A stretch of DNA of 49,965 bases from a virus. The stretch is taken from the IMG/VR virus record IMGVR_UViG_3300009130_000043, positions 1 to 49,965 of that record, one strand, 5' to 3'. A program made the translations under genes and the position numbers. Position 1 is the first letter of the stretch. Each line of letters starts with the position of its first letter. The notes below the pieces were generated by a model that was given only the letters and a program-made list of their open reading frames with translations, made no database searches and was not told the origin of the DNA. This document shows positions 9,175 through 16,131 of the stretch, one piece after another.

Positions 9175-10291
9175 TGCAACTAACAAATCAGACCATACAA
9201 AAGCATTAGCATTCCTAGACCCTAATGGTGGTGTGGCAATTCAGCGGTATGATATGCTGAAATATAAACAGTTTGATAAACTAACTGATAAGCAGTTGGG
9301 ATTCTTTTGGAGACCAGAAGAAGTAGATGTTCTTAAAGACGCAAATGATTTTAAAAATCTAACAGACAATGAACGTCATATTTTTACTTCTAACCTAAAA
9401 CGTCAAATCTTACTTGACAGTGTTCAAGGGCGTGCTCCTAGTGAAGCATTTGGTCCACTCGTTTCTATTCCAGAACTAGAAGCATGGATTCAAACTTGGA
9501 CATTTAGTGAAACAATTCACTCACGTAGTTATACACATATTATTCGTAATGTGTATGCTAATCCAAGCATTGTATTTGATGAAATGATGGCTATCCCAGA
9601 AATATTAGAGTGTGCTGGAGATATCTCAGAATGTTATGATGAATTGATTGATTTGTCTTTGAAGTATCAGTTTCTAGGAGAAGGCACACATACAGTTAAT
9701 GGTAAGAAAGTATCGGTGAATTCATATGAAGTTAAAAAAGCATTATACAAAACTCTTATGAGTGTTAATATCCTTGAAGGTGTTCGTTTCTATGTAAGTT
9801 TTGCGTGTTCATGGGCATTCGCAGAACTTAAGAAAATGGAAGGTAATGCTAAAATTATTAAGTTGATTGCACGTGACGAAAATCTTCACTTAGCATTCAC
9901 CCAATCTTTACTTAAAGTTTTACCAAAAGATGACCCTGACTATATTCAGATTGCAAAAGAAACAGAGGAAGAATGCATTCAAATGTTTGTTGACGCAGTA
10001 GAACAAGAGAAGGCCTGGGCTGAATATCTATTTAAAGATGGTTCAATGATTGGTCTAAACACACAACTTCTAAATGATTATATTGAATGGATTTGTTGTA
10101 AGCGTATGACCGCAGTTGGACTAAAATGTCCATATTCAACGTCACAAGCAAACCCATTACCGTGGACACAGAAATGGATTGCTGGTGCAGAAGTACAAGT
10201 AGCCCCACAAGAAACTGAAATCACAAACTATATCATTGGTGGAGTTAAACAAGACGTATCAGAAGATACATTTGGAGGTCTGTCACTATAA
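9161..10291 (+). CDS. nrdB: Ribonucleoside-diphosphate reductase beta subunit, class Ia
   Basis: NrdB houses the di-iron centre and tyrosyl radical used by NrdA. Iron ligands and the radical Tyr are visible in WTFSETIHSRSYTHI, where Glu, His (+3) and Tyr (+4 from His) fit E115/H118/Y122 of E. coli R2. The second ligand set is in ARDENLHLAF (DExxH). The C-terminus ends with a Gly-rich EDTFGGLSL peptide, plausible as the NrdA-docking tail. The gene has 376 residues and its last base is the first base of nadE's ATG. Confidence 0.97.
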   Translation: MTVFDATNKSDHTKALAFLDPNGGVAIQRYDMLKYKQFDKLTDKQLGFFWRPEEVDVLKDANDFKNLTDNERHIFTSNLKRQILLDSVQGRAPSEAFGPLVSIPELEAWIQTWTFSETIHSRSYTHIIRNVYANPSIVFDEMMAIPEILECAGDISECYDELIDLSLKYQFLGEGTHTVNGKKVSVNSYEVKKALYKTLMSVNILEGVRFYVSFACSWAFAELKKMEGNAKIIKLIARDENLHLAFTQSLLKVLPKDDPDYIQIAKETEEECIQMFVDAVEQEKAWAEYLFKDGSMIGLNTQLLNDYIEWICCKRMTAVGLKCPYSTSQANPLPWTQKWIAGAEVQVAPQETEITNYIIGGVKQDVSEDTFGGLSL

Positions 10292-11037
10292 TGAGTGTAG
10301 ACAACATTACTAAATGGATTGGTGATTATGCTAATCAACATAATAAAAGTTTAGTAGTAGGTGTTTCTGGTGGTATTGATTCAGCAGTTGTCAGTACTTT
10401 ATGTGCTAGAACTGGATTAGATACAATCGTTGTGAGTATGCCAATTAACAAGGTGAATGACCTAAGTCTTCAACAGTGTTTTTGGTTGGAAGGTAAATAC
10501 TCAAACGTAACACACATAGACATCAATCTCACTAAAATATTTAATCAATTCAAAGACACATTCTCGGACCATACTAATGACCTAGCACTTGCGAATACGC
10601 AGGCTAGAATACGTATGACTTCTCTATATCAGATTGCACAAGTAAACAATGCTATTGTTGTAGGAACAGGTAACAAAGTAGAAGATTTTGGTGTTGGTTT
10701 TTTCACAAAGTATGGTGATGGTGGTGTAGACATTTCTCCGATTGCAGATTGCATGAAGTCAGAAGTATGGGATATGGGAAGAGAACTTGGGATATCTCAA
10801 TTTATTATAGATGCAGAACCTACAGATGGATTATGGGAAGATGGTAGAGTAGACACAGACCAGTTAGGGTTGACATATGAGCAATTAGAACGTGCAATGG
10901 TCTTGTCAGAAGATATGGTATTTTCGTTTATAGAATTAACAGATGAAGAAAAAGAACTAGTTAGTAGATATGATGAATTACACAATGCTAATTTGCATAA
11001 AATGAGACCAATTCCTATATGGAGGAAACATGCTTGA
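10291..11037 (+). CDS. nadE: NAD+ synthetase (ammonia-dependent type)
   Basis: NadE converts nicotinate adenine dinucleotide to NAD+ using ATP and ammonia. The adenylation P-loop SGGIDS lies at residues 26-31. The family signature GTGNKVEDFGVGFFTKYGDG and the following ISPIADCMKSEVW segment are intact. At 248 residues it is a stand-alone synthetase domain without a glutaminase domain. It is coupled to nrdB by a 1-nt overlap, so it is made together with the reductase. It may replenish host NAD for phage metabolism or counter NAD-depleting defence; both are inferences. Confidence 0.92.
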   Translation: MSVDNITKWIGDYANQHNKSLVVGVSGGIDSAVVSTLCARTGLDTIVVSMPINKVNDLSLQQCFWLEGKYSNVTHIDINLTKIFNQFKDTFSDHTNDLALANTQARIRMTSLYQIAQVNNAIVVGTGNKVEDFGVGFFTKYGDGGVDISPIADCMKSEVWDMGRELGISQFIIDAEPTDGLWEDGRVDTDQLGLTYEQLERAMVLSEDMVFSFIELTDEEKELVSRYDELHNANLHKMRPIPIWRKHA

Positions 11038-11281
11038 TTTAGAAAAAATTGGAACAATCGATTACGAAGTAAAAGATTTTGTTGCTATTACACCACATAG
11101 TGATGCACATTATTGTTTGGTACCTAGAGAAGTCGACCAGAAGAACATTTTAAAGTTGCAGAAAGTTTTAATGGATATAGGAAATGCTAACGTCAAACAA
11201 GGCAAATGTGAGCGTTACTCTACAGTAATGAAATTTGTTGATGACCATCCTATCGTTGAATTATTTGTAGACTTTACTTAG
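11030..11281 (+). CDS. Hypothetical protein after nadE
   Basis: This 83-residue protein is not recognised. The ATG has a strong SD (TGGAGGAA) inside the end of nadE, with an 8-nt overlap. The sequence is mixed alpha/beta without membrane segments. It closes the nrd-nadE operon and converges with a short minus-strand ORF, with which it overlaps by 8 nt. Confidence 0.7.
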   Translation: MLDLEKIGTIDYEVKDFVAITPHSDAHYCLVPREVDQKNILKLQKVLMDIGNANVKQGKCERYSTVMKFVDDHPIVELFVDFT

Positions 11282-11381
11282 AGAAAACTCTAATACAACT
11301 CCAAACAAACAACCAAAATGCAAATGGCATTCCAACTCCAAATAGTACACCAATCATAAAACTTTCTGGGTCAATTAGCAT
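11274..11381 (-). CDS. Tiny minus-strand membrane protein (35 aa)
   Basis: The ORF encodes a short soluble start followed by a hydrophobic stretch (FMIGVLFGVGMPFAFWLFVW) and a positively charged end (CIRVFSK), a single-span membrane protein. It has a very good SD (AGAGGAG) 8 nt before the ATG and an exact TATAAATA box upstream on the same strand. It is one of the few minus-strand genes. Function is unknown; a small membrane effector or lysis regulator is possible. Confidence 0.55.
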   Translation of the reverse strand: MLIDPESFMIGVLFGVGMPFAFWLFVWSCIRVFSK

Positions 11382-11397
11382 AAATTTCTCCTCTCTT

Positions 11398-11405
11398 TAT
11401 TTATA
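11398..11405 (-). promoter_or_regulatory. TATAAATA late-type box on minus strand
   Basis: An exact octamer read on the minus strand, just upstream of the AGAGGAG SD of the 35-aa ORF, leaving a very short leader. Confidence 0.45.
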
Positions 11406-11414
11406 TAAAAATAC

Positions 11415-11443
11415 TTGACAATGAATACTGTTAGTGCTATACT
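11415..11443 (+). promoter_or_regulatory. Sigma70-like promoter
   Basis: TTGACA at 11415-11420, a 17-nt spacer and TATACT at 11438-11443, with an extended -10 TGC just upstream. It drives the next two small genes. Confidence 0.65.
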
Positions 11444-11472
11444 AATAATATGTCTAATATTATGGAGGCTTT

Positions 11473-11664
11473 ATGAACGTCATATATACAAGCGAAGGAA
11501 AACTCACAGAATTTAGAATTTGGCTTGCACAAGTTTGGTATGTACATTGCAAAGAAGTACTTGATTGGGAAGGGAAGCAAGTAGGATATACTATGAGTGA
11601 ATGGGCAGTGAAAAATAAATGGTTTCTAAAACACAAGTTTAAGACAGAAAGAAGGTATGAATGA
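11473..11664 (+). CDS. Small hypothetical protein
   Basis: A 63-residue Trp- and Lys-rich protein without recognised domain. It has a good SD (TATGGAGG) and its own sigma70-type promoter, which suggests early expression. It overlaps the next gene by 4 nt (ATGA). Confidence 0.7.
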   Translation: MNVIYTSEGKLTEFRIWLAQVWYVHCKEVLDWEGKQVGYTMSEWAVKNKWFLKHKFKTERRYE

Positions 11665-12098
11665 CTATGCATTTGCTAGGTCCTGGTATGACCACAACAA
11701 ACTATAAGAAGCGTAAGAAAAAACCTTTAACAGTTGCACAGTTAAATCAAATGAAAATTGATTGGAAAAGACACAATAAAGATTGTCGTAGGAAACATAT
11801 GCACGCCGCTCAGTTTGAGAAATTCGATGATTATGTTGCCTATGTGCGTGGCGAATACAAAGCACCTAAAGAACGACCAAACCCTAAGAATACATACAAA
11901 CCACCGTCAGTAAGAGAAACTAAAGAGTATCCTAGTTTAAGTAACAATGTCGCAGGTACAGGAACTCGTAAAGAAAGTATGAAATATACTGGTGAACGTA
12001 AATTATTAGGCATTGCGACTATGCATAAAAGTAATATGGTTCCAATCTTTGAAGATACTAAGGAACAAGCAGTAGAAATTGCTCAAATGCGTAGATAA
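11661..12098 (+). CDS. Basic hypothetical protein
   Basis: This 145-residue protein is strongly basic, with KKRKKKP near residue 17 and a low-complexity middle (KERPNPKNTYKPP). The C-terminal segment KLLGIATMHKSNMVPIFEDTKEQAVEIAQMRR is better ordered. I recall similar uncharacterised proteins in marine T4-like phages, but no function. It is followed by a strong terminator. Confidence 0.7.
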   Translation: MTMHLLGPGMTTTNYKKRKKKPLTVAQLNQMKIDWKRHNKDCRRKHMHAAQFEKFDDYVAYVRGEYKAPKERPNPKNTYKPPSVRETKEYPSLSNNVAGTGTRKESMKYTGERKLLGIATMHKSNMVPIFEDTKEQAVEIAQMRR

Positions 12099-12117
12099 AA
12101 AAATACAAAAAAAATAC

Positions 12118-12145
12118 AAACCCTTGTTTATCAAGGGTTTTTTTA
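12118..12145 (+). terminator. Rho-independent terminator
   Basis: AAACCCTTG (12118-12126) pairs perfectly with CAAGGGTTT (12132-12140), followed by a T run. Confidence 0.85.
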
Positions 12146-12157
12146 TGGTTAAAATAC

Positions 12158-12185
12158 TTGACAAATCATAGAATCAGTGTATATT
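12158..12185 (+). promoter_or_regulatory. Sigma70-like promoter
   Basis: TTGACA at 12158-12163, a 16-nt spacer and TATATT at 12180-12185, directly after the terminator and before the 53-aa membrane gene. Confidence 0.6.
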
Positions 12186-12214
12186 AATAGTATATTAAAG
12201 AGAAGGAGATAGTA

Positions 12215-12376
12215 ATGATTAGAGTGTTTATCGGATTGATGTGTTTAGTTCTTGCTGTCGGTGCCATTGATGGGCCCGTTGGTTATGAGAACGATAACTG
12301 GTCTTTGTGTTTTATCTTTATGTGTTTTGGTATCGGGTTCTCGTTGTGGGGATTAAGTGATATTGCAGAACGATAA
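12215..12376 (+). CDS. Small two-span membrane protein (53 aa)
   Basis: The protein has two hydrophobic segments (IRVFIGLMCLVLAVGAI and LCFIFMCFGIGFSLWGL) separated by a short polar loop containing GYENDN. A perfect SD (AGAAGGAGAT) and a dedicated promoter support expression, probably early. Function is unknown. The next promoter begins 5 nt after its stop codon. Confidence 0.65.
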   Translation: MIRVFIGLMCLVLAVGAIDGPVGYENDNWSLCFIFMCFGIGFSLWGLSDIAER

Positions 12377-12380
12377 AAGG

Positions 12381-12408
12381 TTGACAGATTAGCGAATCGT
12401 AGTATAAT
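12381..12408 (+). promoter_or_regulatory. Duplicated sigma70 promoter module, copy 1
   Basis: TTGACA at 12381-12386, a 16-nt spacer and TATAAT at 12403-12408. The spacer contains the dyad GCGAATCGT. The downstream leader (TAGTATATTCAATAAA plus GAGAG) matches copy 2 at 14620. Confidence 0.75.
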
Positions 12409-12440
12409 AATAGTATATTCAATAAAGAGAGGGAAACAAA

Positions 12441-12857
12441 ATGGCGTATATATCAACAGAAGAAGTAAAAGAAGTTCGTAAAGCACTGAAAGAGAAGTTC
12501 GGTAAAAATCTGAAATTCTCTGTCCGTCGTCAAAATTATTCAAGTATTGATGTTTCTATCGTATCAGGTAAAGTTAACTTTTTTGATGGAAGTATGGATA
12601 GCAAAGACAAGTATAATGGTCGTGTTACTAAGTTCGACGGTTATACTCAAATTAACGAATACTATCCTGAGTTTTATGGAAAACATGAACAATTGTTTAA
12701 AGACATTGTTGAGATTATGAAGACTGCTCCTGCTAATGTAAAAGGCGGTCGTGCTTGGTATGATAACTCAGATGCAATGACTGACTATTTTGATACTGCT
12801 TATTACACTCATATTAGTGTTGGTAAGTGGGACAAACCTTACGAACTTACTGCTTAA
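12441..12857 (+). CDS. LPD29-like domain protein
   Basis: This 138-residue protein looks like the stand-alone form of the large polyvalent protein-associated domain 29. Typical features are the N-terminal EEVKEVRKALKEKFGKNLKF helix, the KFSVRRQNYSSIDVSI strand with GKVNFF, and a C-terminal YYTHISVGKWDKPY. The domain occurs in phage polyvalent proteins injected early, but its molecular role is not known. It sits behind copy 1 of the duplicated promoter and is probably made early. Confidence 0.65.
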   Translation: MAYISTEEVKEVRKALKEKFGKNLKFSVRRQNYSSIDVSIVSGKVNFFDGSMDSKDKYNGRVTKFDGYTQINEYYPEFYGKHEQLFKDIVEIMKTAPANVKGGRAWYDNSDAMTDYFDTAYYTHISVGKWDKPYELTA

Positions 12858-12872
12858 ACTAGGAGACCTCAA

Positions 12873-13130
12873 ATGGCGATAGTTAAAAAAAATAAAAAAG
12901 ATAAAATCTATATAGATTTAGATGGACCTGATGGTAATGCATTTCAACTTATGAAATACGTATCTGAATTTTCTAAGTCTTTCGGTGTCGATGGAAATAA
13001 GATTATTGACCAAATGAAGTCTGGTGATTACTATAATCTATTGAGAATTTTCGACTTGCACTTTGGTCACTTTGTGACACTTCAAACAGAAAACCCAGAT
13101 ATTCTGGATGCGTTTAAGAAAGATATGTAA
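12873..13130 (+). CDS. Hypothetical protein (85 aa)
   Basis: Not recognised. It has a basic start (AIVKKNKKDK), then YIDLDGPDGNAFQLMKY and a helical remainder. A good SD (TAGGAGAC) precedes it, and its stop is immediately followed by the ATG of the nucleotidyltransferase gene. It belongs to the same operon as the LPD29 protein. Confidence 0.7.
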   Translation: MAIVKKNKKDKIYIDLDGPDGNAFQLMKYVSEFSKSFGVDGNKIIDQMKSGDYYNLLRIFDLHFGHFVTLQTENPDILDAFKKDM

Positions 13131-13523
13131 ATGAATTTTGATTATAAAAAGCCAACGGTGCAGTTACTTGGTCGTTGGCAACCTTGGCACCCAGGACATA
13201 CCGAACTGTTCAAACGTGCAATGGCAAAGACAGGACAAGTTCTTATCATGGTACGTGATGTTCATGGTGTTGATGCAGGCCCAGGTCAAGATGATAATCC
13301 TTTTGATATAGAAGATACAACTGATAAAATTCTAATTGCACTAGAAAAAGAAGGCTACAAATATGGTGACAAATGGATTCTAGCAAAAGTGCCTAACATT
13401 GTAGATATTAGTTATGGTCGTGGTGTGGGGTATACATTTACCGAACATGATTTGGGAAAAGAGATACATGATATTAGTGCCACTAATATTCGTGCAGAAT
13501 TGAGAAAGAAAGGTGAACTATGA
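13131..13523 (+). CDS. HxGH nucleotidyltransferase (NMNAT/cytidylyltransferase-like)
   Basis: This is a minimal Rossmann-fold nucleotidyltransferase that transfers AMP or CMP from the triphosphate to a phosphate-bearing substrate. The N-terminal GRWQPWHPGH carries the HxGH motif (20-23), and the C-terminal ISATNIR (115-121) is the ISxTxxR phosphate-binding motif. The length of 130 residues is close to glycerol-3-phosphate cytidylyltransferase. Substrate cannot be read; nicotinate/nicotinamide mononucleotide would fit with nadE nearby, while phosphopantetheine or a sugar phosphate are alternatives. Confidence 0.75.
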   Translation: MNFDYKKPTVQLLGRWQPWHPGHTELFKRAMAKTGQVLIMVRDVHGVDAGPGQDDNPFDIEDTTDKILIALEKEGYKYGDKWILAKVPNIVDISYGRGVGYTFTEHDLGKEIHDISATNIRAELRKKGEL

Positions 13524-13756
13524 GTATTGAAGATTTTAAAAATGATAACCTGTATGTAGTATATGAAGAAGCAACAAAAGAAGTTGTGGAGTCCTGGCCG
13601 TTTGGTGAAAAGATGGCACGGTTGGGGGCAGAAACTCGTAACAATTCTCAGGGACCTGATAAATTCAATTCATGTAGTTATACACAATGGATTTTGGTAC
13701 GTGATAAACACAACAAACACTTAGCGATGGTAGCCGAATGCGAAAGCAGACTTTAG
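13520..13756 (+). CDS. Hypothetical protein (78 aa)
   Basis: Not recognised. It overlaps the nucleotidyltransferase gene by 4 nt (ATGA) and the following SGNH gene by 19 nt. The C-terminal half (QWILVRDKHNKHLAMVAEC) looks like a beta hairpin. Its place in the operon suggests coexpression with the nucleotidyltransferase. Confidence 0.65.
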   Translation: MSIEDFKNDNLYVVYEEATKEVVESWPFGEKMARLGAETRNNSQGPDKFNSCSYTQWILVRDKHNKHLAMVAECESRL

Positions 13757-14646
13757 ATAACCATCTTTTGGTTGGTACGCATATTGGCAGACGCACACGC
13801 AACCCTAGGATGCGTAACCTGTCAGAACATGCTACAATAGAATATCTAAAAGATGCACCCAAAGACGTTCTAAAACATTTTAATATCGGTGATGATTATT
13901 CATTTGGTGAATTGTGTACATTTAAATACCATTTCAACAATTATGGTTTTAGGTCAAATGAAGATTATCATTTGGATAATGAACCAAATGAAGCCTGGTG
14001 TTTTGGTTGTAGTCATACTGAAGGTTTAGGTTTACCTTTGCAACATACTTGGCCTTATCTACTACAAAAAGAAACATCAATGAAAGTTAAGAACTTTGGT
14101 GTAGCAGGCTCAGGTAGTGAAACTGCATTGAGATTGATAAGAAATTGGGTAGAAAATTCAACTTATAAACCAGAACATATATACATCTTCGGCTTTCATA
14201 GTCCTAGAATTGAAGTGTTACATACTAATGAAAGATATGAAGGCGGTTATAAATGGGTTCAAGTGAATGCATCGACTTTGGATGACCCTACCTTCTTTAA
14301 ATCACAAGTTGGAGAAATACGAAGAATTATACAGGAAAAATGGAAAAAGAGAATATATGGATATCAACCTAATGAAGAAAATATAATACGCCATTATTTA
14401 GATAAACATGAAATAAAGTATTCTATGATTAATCCAGAGGTACTTTTCAAAAGTAGAATGGAAAAATATCTTAATCAACCTCACATGTCTTTAGATTTAG
14501 GCAGAGATATAGACAACCTCGAAGCATTTGAGAATTTATTGTCTAATGGGTATGTAAAAGGAAACCCTCAAACAGGAGCCCATCCTGGATTGTATTTTCA
14601 GAAAGAAGTAGTCAAAAGGTTGACAGAATCACGAATCGTGCTATAA
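13738..14646 (+). CDS. SGNH/GDSL-hydrolase-like protein
   Basis: The protein has the block pattern of SGNH esterases: CFGCSHTEG with the probable nucleophile Ser92, the block II Gly in NFGVAGSGS (119-127), and a His in GAHPG near residue 282. Such enzymes deacylate or deacetylate polysaccharides or lipids. No signal peptide is seen, so it would act inside the cell or from a virion. The ATG at 13738 has a weak SD, and an internal ATG at 13810 is possible. The last ten codons lie inside a promoter: the stop TAA is part of the -10 box of the next gene. Confidence 0.7.
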   Translation: MRKQTLDNHLLVGTHIGRRTRNPRMRNLSEHATIEYLKDAPKDVLKHFNIGDDYSFGELCTFKYHFNNYGFRSNEDYHLDNEPNEAWCFGCSHTEGLGLPLQHTWPYLLQKETSMKVKNFGVAGSGSETALRLIRNWVENSTYKPEHIYIFGFHSPRIEVLHTNERYEGGYKWVQVNASTLDDPTFFKSQVGEIRRIIQEKWKKRIYGYQPNEENIIRHYLDKHEIKYSMINPEVLFKSRMEKYLNQPHMSLDLGRDIDNLEAFENLLSNGYVKGNPQTGAHPGLYFQKEVVKRLTESRIVL

Positions 14647-14647
14647 T
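14620..14647 (+). promoter_or_regulatory. Duplicated sigma70 promoter module, copy 2
   Basis: TTGACA at 14620-14625, a 16-nt spacer and TATAAT at 14642-14647. The spacer holds the perfect dyad CACGAATCGTG. The promoter lies in the 3' end of the SGNH gene, whose stop codon is within the -10 hexamer. Confidence 0.75.
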
Positions 14648-14679
14648 AATAGTATATTCAATAAAAAGAGAGGTAAAAT

Positions 14680-14886
14680 ATGATAAAAATAAAATTTAAT
14701 GAAGTAACAAACATAGAACTAGGTGGCGTTGATATGAACGACTACCCAGACTTTTGTGATGCATATGTAGAAAGTGCAGAGAAGTTAGATGGTACACCGC
14801 TAACTGAGGCTGAACTAGAAGCATTTAGCGAACTAGATGAAACAGCATCTTATATCAATGAGAATGCATATGAGAGTTTGTTTTAA
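14680..14886 (+). CDS. Small acidic hypothetical protein (68 aa)
   Basis: The sequence contains MNDYPDFCDAYVESAE and an acidic C-terminal helix. Similar small proteins occur in many phages, without known function. It has an SD (AGAGAGG) and stands between copies 2 and 3 of the promoter module, so it is a single-gene early unit. Confidence 0.7.
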   Translation: MIKIKFNEVTNIELGGVDMNDYPDFCDAYVESAEKLDGTPLTEAELEAFSELDETASYINENAYESLF

Positions 14887-14890
14887 AAGG

Positions 14891-14918
14891 TTGACAGAAT
14901 CACGAATCATGCTATAAT
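14891..14918 (+). promoter_or_regulatory. Duplicated sigma70 promoter module, copy 3
   Basis: TTGACA at 14891-14896, a 16-nt spacer and TATAAT at 14913-14918. The spacer dyad is CACGAATCATG, one mismatch from copy 2. It drives the AAA+ ATPase gene. Confidence 0.75.
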
Positions 14919-14975
14919 GTATATGTAAGTTGAGATTAAGACTTACTATTTCAATCAATTAAGGAGTGAGACCCT

Positions 14976-15992
14976 ATGAATGTAGTTCAAATCGAAAATG
15001 GTTCATATCGTAACCAAGAAGTAAATGGTATTTTCCCAGTAGTAAAAGGTATAACGAAAGCAAAAGATGGTTCGTTCTTTGTTACTGTGAATGCTAAAGA
15101 AACAGAATTTAACAATCCTAAAATTCGTGTCAAAGTAGATATGCAGGAACAAGTCACTGAACTAGAAGGCTCAGCAGGCAAAGTTGTTACTGAAACTGAT
15201 GAAGAAGCAATTGAGCGTATCGCAGAACGTTTTTCAATTTTAGAAGAAATGACTGGTGCAACTATTGATGGTGTTGTGCGTGGTATGGTTGTTACAGGCC
15301 CTCCGGGTGTTGGTAAGACATTTGGTGTTGAGCAAGTACTAGAAAAAGATAGTCTGTTTGATGTAATGGCAGATAAACCACTGCGTCATACATTTGTTAA
15401 AGGTGCCATGTCGGCAATTGGATTGTATAGTACACTTTACAAATACAGTGACCCAAAAAATATCGTAATCTTGGATGACTGTGATAGTATCTTGTTTAAC
15501 GAAGATGCTCTTAACATTCTTAAAGCCGCACTTGATAGTGGGCAGAAACGTCGGATTTCTTGGAACTCGGACTCACATTTCTTACGCCGTGAAGGTGTTC
15601 CTAGTGAATTCGAATTTAAAGGTTCAGTAATCTTCATTACTAACTTGAAGTTTGATAATGTACGTTCTACTAAAATCAAAGACCACTTGGACGCAATTAT
15701 GTCACGTTGTCACTATCTTGACCTTACTCTGGATACTACACGTGATAAGATTTTACGTATTAAACAGATTGCACGTGATGGTGGGCTGTTCGATAAGAAA
15801 GGTCTTTCAAAGGAACAAGAAGTTGAGATTATCGATTTCATGGTTGAAAATCAAACAAAACTACGTGAAATCTCATTGCGTATGGCACAGAAAATTGCAG
15901 ACCTTCGTAAAATGTCTATTCAGCAATTAGGAGATGGTTCACGTTGGAAGAGGTTGGCTGAAACTACTTGTATGAAACGCAACGTAGCATAA
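14976..15992 (+). CDS. AAA+ ATPase
   Basis: The ATPase core has Walker A GPPGVGKT near residue 110, Walker B IVILDDCD near 165, and a sensor-1 type segment SVIFITNLKFD near 215 followed by an arginine-containing MSRCHYLDL. The N-terminal 90 residues form a separate beta-rich domain. It differs from the clamp loader gp44, and its substrate is unknown. It is the sole gene between promoter copy 3 and a strong terminator. Remodelling of a host or phage complex is the likely class of function. Confidence 0.85.
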   Translation: MNVVQIENGSYRNQEVNGIFPVVKGITKAKDGSFFVTVNAKETEFNNPKIRVKVDMQEQVTELEGSAGKVVTETDEEAIERIAERFSILEEMTGATIDGVVRGMVVTGPPGVGKTFGVEQVLEKDSLFDVMADKPLRHTFVKGAMSAIGLYSTLYKYSDPKNIVILDDCDSILFNEDALNILKAALDSGQKRRISWNSDSHFLRREGVPSEFEFKGSVIFITNLKFDNVRSTKIKDHLDAIMSRCHYLDLTLDTTRDKILRIKQIARDGGLFDKKGLSKEQEVEIIDFMVENQTKLREISLRMAQKIADLRKMSIQQLGDGSRWKRLAETTCMKRNVA

Positions 15993-16000
15993 GCAACATA

Positions 16001-16039
16001 ACGGCACCGGGTACCCTCTCACTCCCCCGGTGTCGTTTT
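16001..16039 (+). terminator. Rho-independent terminator
   Basis: An 11-bp stem with one G-U pair, ACGGCACCGGG (16001-16011) with CCCGGTGTCGT (16026-16036), followed by TTTT. Confidence 0.85.
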
Positions 16040-16057
16040 CCATTATATGAGGGTAAT

Positions 16058-16105
16058 GCAAGTGTAAAAATAACACTTGCTTTTGTTTATAAAATGTGTT
16101 ATTAT
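16058..16105 (+). promoter_or_regulatory. uvsW promoter with inverted repeat over the -35
   Basis: TTGCTT at 16077-16082, a 17-nt spacer and TATTAT at 16100-16105. A perfect 8-bp inverted repeat, GCAAGTGT (16058-16065) and ACACTTGC (16073-16080), overlaps the -35 box and could be an operator. Confidence 0.6.
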
Positions 16106-16131
16106 AAATTAAATAAAAGGTATTATCATAA

